In this document: piece after piece, positions 1-5,318 of the stretch
Position numbering within the stretch: the stretch's first letter is position 1
Layout: each line of letters opens with the position of its first letter
Origin: an uncultured Clostridia bacterium
GTDB lineage: Bacteria > Bacillota > Clostridia > TANB77 > CAG-508
Direction: 5' to 3'
Assembly: GCA_947625075.1 (NCBI GenBank)
Contig: CANQMY010000060.1
Location: 1-6,806 of the forward strand
Length of the DNA stretch: 6,806 bases
Program-made: the position numbers and the translations under genes
Notes under the pieces: generated by a model
What the model saw: only the letters and a program-made list of their open reading frames with translations
Told to the model about the DNA's origin: nothing
Databases searched by the model: none

Positions 1-1930
1 CAAAACATATACTAGCTGTAAGTGAAAGCGGCATTTCTTTTGCAAACTTTTCACCAATATAACCGTTTAATATTAATATTCCTTTTGAATGTGAAGAACC
101 TGAAAGTTCAACTTCCCTTTCAACATTTATTATTCCACTTTTTCCAGTGAATGTATTTGCTGTAATTCTAACAGGTTTTCCAAATGTATAATCTCCTAAA
201 GACATTATAGTTAACCCATTTATTTGTCCAACTTTGCTTCCTTTAGTATCAATTAATAATACTCTGTCTTTAATCATTTCTGTATATTTTTCATCATATT
301 TTTTTACACGGTTCTTTCTTTCTAGCAATGCTTTGTCAATATATTCTGCTGTAACAATTTTTGACTTATCTATTTTTGCCCAAGTTGCCGCTTCCACTAT
401 TACCTGTGTAAGTTCACCAAATTGGGTTGATAATTTACTTTTATTTTCTGCTAATCTACATGAATATTCTGCAAGTCTTGCTACTCCACTTCTATCTAGA
501 TGTGGCAATTCACTTTCTGTACAAAATCCATGTACAAATCCTGCTAAATCTTTTAAATTATTTTCATCTAATGGAGCTTGATCTTCAAACTCAACTTTTA
601 TTTTAAATAATTTTCTAAATTCTTCATCCACCGATAAAAGTGTTTGATATACATTTTCATTTCCAATTAAAATAACTTTCAAATCTAGAGGGATTGGTTC
701 TGGTTTTAAAGATACTAATACCATAGATGATCTTTGTTCTAATGAATTATCAATTCCAATTTCTTTATTTCTCAAAACTTTCTTTAAATTTTCATAGCAT
801 GCTGGATTTGTTAATAGGTCATTTGCCTGAAAAATTATATATCCTCCATTTGCTCTTTGTAATAATCCTGGTCTTATCATTGTATAATCTGTTTTTAACA
901 TTCCATAGTAATTTTCATATTCTAATCTTCCAAATAAATTATTAAAAGAGTAATTTGAATCCATTATAACTGGTGCACCTTGATTATTACTATTATCTAT
1001 AAATACATTTACTTTATAATTTTCCCAAGGTTTTGTTTCTTGAGGTTTCTGAGCTTGATTATCTTGATTTTTTTTGTCTTCTTCTATAAATTTTGAGATA
1101 TTATTTAAAATATCTTTTTTCACTCCATCTAAGAATTTTGTTATTTTTTTATTTCTCTTAAAATTTGATTTTACATAAGAAATATGTCCTTCTATTGTAA
1201 GAACTGCAATATTTGATTGCCATTCAGATACTTTTCTTTCTGATTCTTCATCTAATTGTTTTATTGCTGCAATTACTTCAATTATTTGTTTTTGAACAAT
1301 TGTTGAATTATCTTCATATTCTTTTCTTATATTTTCATCTAACTCATTAAATTCTTCTTCTTTTATTACTTTTCCATCTACTATAGGCATCATATATATG
1401 CCATTATCTGCGGATTTTACTTGAAATCCATATTTTTCAGATCTTTTATTTAAGTCTTCAAGTAGTGCTATTCTTTTTTCCTGATATTTTTTAGTTATTA
1501 CAGTTTTTTCTTTTTCAAAATCTTCATTTTTAAAAGTATTTTTTATATCTGTTCTTATTTCTTTAATAAATTTATCCATTACAGTTTTAAAATTGTTCCC
1601 TTCTCCTGCAGGAAGACTTACTGCAACTGGCTCATTTGGATTTTCAAAATTATAAATATAGCACCAATCTGGTGGAGTCTTTTTTGTTTTTGATAGTTTA
1701 TCTAAATAGTTTTTAGTATATGTTGTTTTTCCAGATCCAGATGGACCTTCTAAATATACATTATATCCTTTTGTATCAACTGTTAATCCAAATTCTAAAG
1801 AATCTATACCTCTCTGTTGTCCTATTCCTTTATAGTTAGTATCTAATTCTTCTGTAGTTTCAAAATTAAAAATATCAGGGTTACAATTATATCTTAAATC
1901 TTTATATGAAACTTCATTTGTATTTTTCAT
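1..1930 (-). CDS. Lon-like AAA+ ATP-dependent protease (LonH/YcbZ-type), C-terminus cut by the window edge
   Basis: The frame is open from ATG 1930 to the left edge, giving 643 residues. AGGAGG at 1936-1941 sits 5 bases before the start, a strong ribosome binding site. Visible motifs in order: IGQQRGIDSLEFGL (about 36-49), Walker A GPSGSGKT (62-69), a long charged, probably coiled-coil middle (about 110-300), GAPVI and FGRLEY (about 316-335), GGYIIF (about 361-366), then the start of the Lon proteolytic domain (VGQINGLTIMSLGDYTFGKP, about 563 on) and HSKG at 614-617. This layout is that of soluble Lon-like proteases with the AAA_32 and Lon_C domains, known to degrade or remodel proteins using ATP. 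The family's catalytic Ser (GDSAS) and Lys should lie just beyond the edge, so activity cannot be judged. The gene begins 16 bases after the tsaB-rimI stop and is probably cotranscribed with it. Family assignment is firm; the cellular substrate is unknown. Confidence 0.93.
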   Translation of the reverse strand, partial: MKNTNEVSYKDLRYNCNPDIFNFETTEELDTNYKGIGQQRGIDSLEFGLTVDTKGYNVYLEGPSGSGKTTYTKNYLDKLSKTKKTPPDWCYIYNFENPNEPVAVSLPAGEGNNFKTVMDKFIKEIRTDIKNTFKNEDFEKEKTVITKKYQEKRIALLEDLNKRSEKYGFQVKSADNGIYMMPIVDGKVIKEEEFNELDENIRKEYEDNSTIVQKQIIEVIAAIKQLDEESERKVSEWQSNIAVLTIEGHISYVKSNFKRNKKITKFLDGVKKDILNNISKFIEEDKKNQDNQAQKPQETKPWENYKVNVFIDNSNNQGAPVIMDSNYSFNNLFGRLEYENYYGMLKTDYTMIRPGLLQRANGGYIIFQANDLLTNPACYENLKKVLRNKEIGIDNSLEQRSSMVLVSLKPEPIPLDLKVILIGNENVYQTLLSVDEEFRKLFKIKVEFEDQAPLDENNLKDLAGFVHGFCTESELPHLDRSGVARLAEYSCRLAENKSKLSTQFGELTQVIVEAATWAKIDKSKIVTAEYIDKALLERKNRVKKYDEKYTEMIKDRVLLIDTKGSKVGQINGLTIMSLGDYTFGKPVRITANTFTGKSGIINVEREVELSGSSHSKGILILNGYIGEKFAKEMPLSLTASICF

Positions 1931-1946
1931 TTTTTCCTCCTAAGTT

Positions 1947-3098
1947 TTATTTAATAACAAGATTCATTAAAATTGCATCATCTTTTCCATTATAATATTT
2001 TTTTCTAATTCCTTCATCACGGAATCCAAATTTTCTATATAATTTAATTGCCTTAATATTATGCTCATTTACTTCTAAATTTATTTTCTCTACATTATTT
2101 TTTCTAATTACATAACTTAATAGATTAGATGCAATTCCTTGATTTTGTTTATCCTGTCTTGTTACTATGTTCATTATATCTAATTCGCCGAAGATTGTTC
2201 TTGTTCCAATAAATCCAACTATTTGATTATTTTGCTTTGCAACTAAATATTTAGAATTTTTGTAATCTTCCTCTAGAGTTTTATAATCCCATATATTAGG
2301 AAATTCGTTATATTCAGATTTAATATTTTCTAAATCTAATTTTGTCATTTCTAAAATATATATTCTTTCTCCATCTCCTTCTTTTTGTCTTTGAGCTTGT
2401 GGTTTTCTTAAATACATTGGAAAAAGCGTACTTGAATCTCCATAGTCACCAATATCATATTTATCTTTAGCTGCCATTGCAATTGCCTCTGACATTGGTG
2501 GAAGATCTGTAATATATTCGTAATTATCTGTTTTCTTTCCTTGTGCATATTGTTTTGAAAATTTTGCTTTAAAAAATGGTTCTAATTTTTCTTCAAATGT
2601 ATCTCCTACTATATATAATGGATTTACAAAGTCAATGTATTCTACTACATCTGTTATGTTTCTTACTTCTGCATTTTTATACAATGACAAATTTCCATTA
2701 TGTATTCTATATACTGCAAAATATACATTTTCATTTCTAGCATCTATCATAGATAATATTTTGCATTCTCTCTTTCCTTTTTTTATTATAGTACTATATG
2801 CTAACGCTTTTAATGTGTCTACTCCTGCAATAGGAATATCTTTTGCATCTGATAATGCTTTAACTGTTGCCATAGCAACTCTAATTCCTGTGAATGAACC
2901 AGGTCCTCTTGAACAAGAAAGAAGATCAATATCATCTAATTTTAAATTTAGTGACTTCAATAATTTTTGTATACTTGGCATAAGTATTTCCGAGTGTTCT
3001 TTTTCTGATGTACAAGAAATTTCCTTTAAAACCTTTCCATCCTCTGTCACAGCTACCGAGCATATTTTTCCAGATGTATCTAATGCTAATATTTTCAT
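1947..3098 (-). CDS. tsaB-rimI: TsaB-RimI fusion: t6A tRNA-modification subunit joined to ribosomal protein S18 N-acetyltransferase
   Basis: The protein has 383 residues from ATG 3098. The N-terminal part (1 to about 238) is TsaB: ALDTSGKICSVAV near the start, HSEILMP, the signature GPGSFTGIR (65-73), and the closing PMYLRKPQAQRQ. TsaB is the ASKHA-fold, non-catalytic partner that dimerises with TsaD to make N6-threonylcarbamoyladenosine at tRNA position 37. The C-terminal part (about 246-383) is a GNAT acetyltransferase of RimI type: acetyl-CoA loop Q-N-Q-G-I-A (318-323), then LEVNEHNIKAIKLYRKFGF with the RimI-like Tyr354, and the end pattern R-x-x-YY-x-x-x-x-DA-x-x-M. RimI acetylates the N-terminus of ribosomal protein S18. 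Separate tsaB and rimI genes are commoner. An upstream ATG at 3104 is directly abutted to the tsaE stop but lies only 3 bases from AAGGAG (3108-3113); ATG 3098 lies 9 bases away and restores the usual MKILALDT start, so it is preferred. The ribosome binding site lies inside the tsaE end. Confidence 0.95.
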   Translation of the reverse strand: MKILALDTSGKICSVAVTEDGKVLKEISCTSEKEHSEILMPSIQKLLKSLNLKLDDIDLLSCSRGPGSFTGIRVAMATVKALSDAKDIPIAGVDTLKALAYSTIIKKGKRECKILSMIDARNENVYFAVYRIHNGNLSLYKNAEVRNITDVVEYIDFVNPLYIVGDTFEEKLEPFFKAKFSKQYAQGKKTDNYEYITDLPPMSEAIAMAAKDKYDIGDYGDSSTLFPMYLRKPQAQRQKEGDGERIYILEMTKLDLENIKSEYNEFPNIWDYKTLEEDYKNSKYLVAKQNNQIVGFIGTRTIFGELDIMNIVTRQDKQNQGIASNLLSYVIRKNNVEKINLEVNEHNIKAIKLYRKFGFRDEGIRKKYYNGKDDAILMNLVIK

Positions 3099-3104
3099 AA
3101 TCAT

Positions 3105-3572
3105 CTACTCCTTACTTAAATATTTCGTAAAATCCATAGTTTCATATTTTGTTCCATAAGTTTCTATTGTTAGTTTTCGTTCATCATCTGTTTGTCCCTT
3201 GTCAAATGACACCTTAATATAGTCATTTGGTAAAATGTCTTCTATTAATTCTCCCCATTCAAATATGCATAACCCTTTATTAAAATACTCTTCTCCTCCA
3301 ATGTTTTCAAATTCATATATATCTCCTAACCTATATAAATCAAAATGATATATATCAATTTTATTGTTATGATATTCATTAATTATTGTGAAAGTTGGGC
3401 TAGATATTTCTTCTTGCATTCCAAAGTGAGTTAAAATACCTTCTACAAATTTTGTTTTTCCTGCACCTAGTTCTCCAGATAATACTATTACATCTCCTTT
3501 ACCTAAAGATTCAGCTAGATTACTTGCAAATATTTTTGTTTGAAGTTCATTTTCACATACAACTTCTTGCAT
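3105..3572 (-). CDS. tsaE: TsaE, ATPase of the tRNA t6A37 threonylcarbamoylation complex
   Basis: The protein has 155 residues, the normal family length. The Walker A loop GELGAGKT is at 33-40. It is followed by SSPTFTIINEY (57-67), HFDLYRL (76-82) and IFEWGE (103-108), all diagnostic of TsaE (formerly YjeE). TsaE is a small cytoplasmic P-loop ATPase that binds the TsaB-TsaD dimer and is needed for repeated rounds of t6A synthesis. ATG 3572 is preceded by GGGAGAGG about 6 bases upstream. A sigma-A-like promoter lies at 3612-3640, giving an expected leader of roughly 30 bases, so this is the first gene of the operon. Its TAG stop (3107-3105) abuts the upstream ATG of the tsaB-rimI gene, and its last codons carry that gene's ribosome binding site, so translation may be coupled. 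No tsaD is visible in the window. Confidence 0.96.
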   Translation of the reverse strand: MQEVVCENELQTKIFASNLAESLGKGDVIVLSGELGAGKTKFVEGILTHFGMQEEISSPTFTIINEYHNNKIDIYHFDLYRLGDIYEFENIGGEEYFNKGLCIFEWGELIEDILPNDYIKVSFDKGQTDDERKLTIETYGTKYETMDFTKYLSKE

Positions 3573-3611
3573 TTTTTGCCTCTCCCTTCATAATACTTTT
3601 AATCCACTTTG

Positions 3612-3640
3612 ATTATATATTATTTGACATTTTTATTCAA
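3612..3640 (-). promoter_or_regulatory. Sigma-A-type promoter for the tsaE operon
   Basis: On the minus strand the -35 element TTGAAT (3640-3635) is separated by exactly 17 bases from a consensus -10 TATAAT (3617-3612). Transcription should begin near 3605, about 33 bases before the tsaE start. It lies between the terminator of the upstream pilin-like gene and tsaE, so the housekeeping operon appears independently transcribed. In such AT-rich DNA chance matches occur, but the spacing, perfect -10 and position make this convincing. Confidence 0.75.
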
Positions 3641-3684
3641 GAACTTTTGATATTATTTTATCAATCATTATTTATTTTTTTCAT

Positions 3685-3730
3685 AAAAATTAACACTTCT
3701 ATACGCTTATTTTGCATATAAAAGTGTTAA
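3685..3730 (-). terminator. Rho-independent terminator after the left pilin-like gene
   Basis: Arms 3730-3714 and 3706-3690 form a 17-bp stem with a 7-base loop, followed in the minus direction by TTTTT (3689-3685). In minus-strand RNA the two non-Watson-Crick positions are G-U pairs; in plus-strand RNA they would be C-A mismatches, so the hairpin is built for the minus transcript. It begins 10 bases after the TAA at 3742-3740, which independently supports that TAA as the real end of the gene. Confidence 0.85.
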
Positions 3731-3739
3731 ATATATTAT

Positions 3740-5019
3740 TTATTCTTTTTCTGTTAATTTAAAACTTACTGTTCCGTTTTCATTTATAATCTTTTTTAAG
3801 TTATAGCCGCATTTGTTTAAATCAAGTGAAATAACTGGTCGTAACCCTAGTGTTGGTTTAACATTTGTTACTTCACCGATCAGAATTAAATAATCCTCCA
3901 GCATATACTCTTGTTTTTTCTACTGTTTTACCTTCTTTTTTTTCATCAGCTCTTTGTACTATCTGCAAATCAAAATTTGAACGTAATCTGCCAAGTATAG
4001 TACTTCTCGTTGCAAGCCAGTTGCCTCCATAAGTCATCTCCTTCTCTATTCCTTCAAATAAAATATCATAGTATTTTTCATTCACCCATTCGTTTTCTGC
4101 ATTTTCCTTAGTATAATCATATCTCCAAAATGACTGTACAAATGTAACATTACTAGATTGTTCACTTCCATTATATTTTCCATTTCCTTCTTCTTCCCAT
4201 ATTAATCCTTCCTTTTCTTCTTCTCCTATTATATTGCCATTACACTCTCTTTTATATTTCCATTTTTGATCAAACTCTATCCAAATCTTCGGACAATTAT
4301 TATTACCACTATAATTTTTTGTATCACCATACATATAATATTTAACATCACTTTCTCCAAGTTGAACACATTGTGTGTAATCATATTTTGTTACTTTTTC
4401 TATATCACTTCTCTTTAAGTTGTTTAACTTAATTCCGGTTTTCATTTTATTGCCATCATATTGCCCATAACATTGTCTACATATTTCATTTACTATCCAT
4501 ACTCCATTATTATATCCTGTTGCTCCATCTAATGTTAACTTTGCATTTGTTGGTTTTTCTGATATTAATCTTATTGTTGTTCCATCATAGTCCCATATTC
4601 TCCACTTCATATCTGTTTCTGTTGTAAATTTCTGCTCATTATTTTCATCTATATTTTCATATATATTACCATTTTTATCTTTGTTACTATCTATTCCTGA
4701 TACATCTGATGTTATAGTATATGTTTTTTCTGTTGGTGTATATCCTTCTACATAACATCCTATATAATCATTGTAATCTATATTTAAATTTTCTAATTTC
4801 TTTCCTAATTCTGTTAATACTTCAGTTTCATTTTTTGAAGATTTTTTATACTTTTCTACTGCTTCTTTTGTTCTTTCAATTATTCCATTTTGTCCTAACA
4901 CTGTTCCGAAGTGTTACTCCTGCTAAGATTAACAATATTATAATTGTTACAACTAGAGCTACTAATGTTATTCCTCGTTCTTTTCTTCTATTATTAAAAT
5001 ATTTTTCTTTATTTCTCAT
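3740..5019 (-). CDS. Pilin-like surface/secreted protein interrupted by two +1 frame changes (pseudogene or recoded gene)
   Basis: ATG 5019 follows AGAGGAG with good spacing and starts a basic leader ending in R15-G16, then a prepilin-like helix I17 to L37 (ITLVALVVTIIILLILAG). The Glu expected at mature position 5 is Ala, as is usual in this clostridial family. The start frame alone ends at TGA 4878-4876 (47 residues). After one skipped base at 4908 the frame runs LGQNGIIERTKEAVEKYK and through the ectodomain to TGA 3875-3873. After one more skipped base at 3878 it continues EVTNVKPTLGLRPVISL to TAA 3742-3740. The composite is 425 residues and includes WRIWDYDGTTIRLISEKPT (139-157), a CxxC (180-183), WLATR (334-338) and GLRPVISL (391-398), matching the WxIW, WLASR and RPVVSL pattern of exported multi-copy clostridial proteins. 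The function is unknown; surface display or pseudopilus assembly is an inference. A GTG start at 4901 would lack both ribosome binding site and helix. No convincing promoter was seen. Confidence 0.8.
3873..3881 (-). other. Second +1 frame-change site, GAT-CGG-T
   Basis: The ectodomain frame reads AAT TCT GAT CGG TGA and stops. Skipping one base at CGG gives N-S-D-(G or R)-E-V and runs into GLRPVISL, the expected C-terminal signature, then to a TAA next to the terminator. The shift has the same direction and the same codon as the first site. Confidence 0.65.
4903..4911 (-). other. First +1 frame-change site, CTT-CGG-A
   Basis: In the start frame the codons read ACA CTT CGG AAC. The conserved continuation V-LGQNG is in the next frame (GTG TTA GGA CAA). 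The new frame has a TAA at 4916-4914 and the old one a TGA at 4878-4876, so the shift must lie in between, and the family motif narrows it to about five codons that include CGG at 4908-4906. Skipping one base gives T-L-(G or R)-T-V-L-G-Q-N-G. Confidence 0.7.
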
Positions 5020-5052
5020 TTGTTTTTCTCCTCTTATATTATGTTAATTTTT

Positions 5053-5076
5053 ATTAAGGATTAAACTTAATAAAAA
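5053..5076 (+). repeat. Left copy of a 24-bp inverted repeat pair
   Basis: This 24-base stretch, with core GATTAAACTTAATAAAAA, matches the reverse complement of 5215-5238 at 23 of 24 positions. The single difference is G at 5058. The two copies enclose the hairpin at 5075-5131 and define a segment of about 186 bp. It could be the end of a small non-autonomous element (MITE-like), a duplicated operator, or one arm of a long RNA stem. Confidence 0.6.
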
Positions 5077-5131
5077 AAGAATAAATCTTATGTTTAGCTT
5101 GCATTAAGCTTTTCATAAGATTTATTTTTTT
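5075..5131. terminator. Bidirectional rho-independent terminator hairpin
   Basis: Arms AATAAATCTTATG (5080-5092) and CATAAGATTTATT (5114-5126) pair perfectly over 13 bp. An inner AGCT/AGCT stem (5096-5099, 5107-5110) is separated by a 3x3 internal loop, and the apical loop has 7 bases. The hairpin is flanked by a long T-run on the plus side (5126-5140) and by CTTTTTTT on the minus side, so it can stop transcripts from either direction. It probably terminates the right pilin-like gene, whose stop is about 190 bases upstream in the minus direction. Confidence 0.75.
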
Positions 5132-5214
5132 ATTTTTTTTGCAAATTTAATTTCTTTATATATATTTTTTTATTGATTTTTCTTTGTCTTTATGTTATAT
5201 TTTTTATATATTTA

Positions 5215-5238
5215 TTTTTATTAAGTTTAATCATTAAT
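5215..5238 (-). repeat. Right copy of the 24-bp inverted repeat pair
   Basis: Inverted partner of 5053-5076 with one mismatch. Part of this copy also pairs with the adjacent sequence as a 9-bp palindrome (5223-5231 with 5237-5245). No clear target-site duplication is visible outside the two copies. Confidence 0.6.
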
Positions 5239-5318
5239 TAAACTTTTATTTATCTTTTTTAGTGAGTTTATAAAATTCATTATTTCTGTTATTAATATCC
5301 TTTATTTTATTATCTTCT

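Larger units (their letters stand above)
5020..5318. other. 300-bp very AT-rich intergenic region between the two pilin-like genes
   Basis: No coding region is supportable on either strand. It holds a large symmetric hairpin (5075-5131), inverted 24-bp repeats at 5053-5076 and 5215-5238, and a smaller 9-bp palindrome (5223-5231 with 5237-5245) overlapping the right repeat. The ribosome binding site of the left pilin-like gene lies at its left end. No clear -35/-10 pair with sensible spacing was found upstream of ATG 5019. A CATAAT with a weak TTTAAT 16 bases upstream would start transcription almost on the ribosome binding site. Confidence 0.6.

Noticed and set aside
3108..3113. A terminator or promoter between tsaE and tsaB-rimI
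   Set aside because: The sequence there is only the AAGGAG ribosome binding site embedded in the end of tsaE; there is no room for other signals.
3740..4000. C-terminal WLATR...GLRPVISL region as the variable target of a diversity-generating retroelement
   Set aside because: The region resembles lectin-like variable modules in pattern only. No reverse transcriptase or template repeat is present in the window.
3873..4901. A stand-alone 342-residue gene starting at GTG 4901
   Set aside because: There is no ribosome binding site before the GTG, it begins inside a conserved family segment, and a well-formed start with the prepilin helix lies upstream in another frame at 5019.
234..5047. Several plus-strand open frames (for example 234-581, 727-945, 2635-3159, 3452-3721, 4721-5047)
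   Set aside because: They mirror strong minus-strand genes, have low-complexity hydrophobic translations and lack recognisable families or convincing ribosome binding sites.
5020..5052. Promoter (TTTAAT / CATAAT, 16-base spacer) for the left pilin-like gene
   Set aside because: The predicted start would fall on or beside the ribosome binding site, and such matches are expected by chance in this base composition.
5223..5245. 9-bp palindrome as a separate terminator for the right pilin-like gene
   Set aside because: The stem is weak and almost all A/T, with no adequate T-run on the minus side. It is better seen as part of the right inverted repeat.
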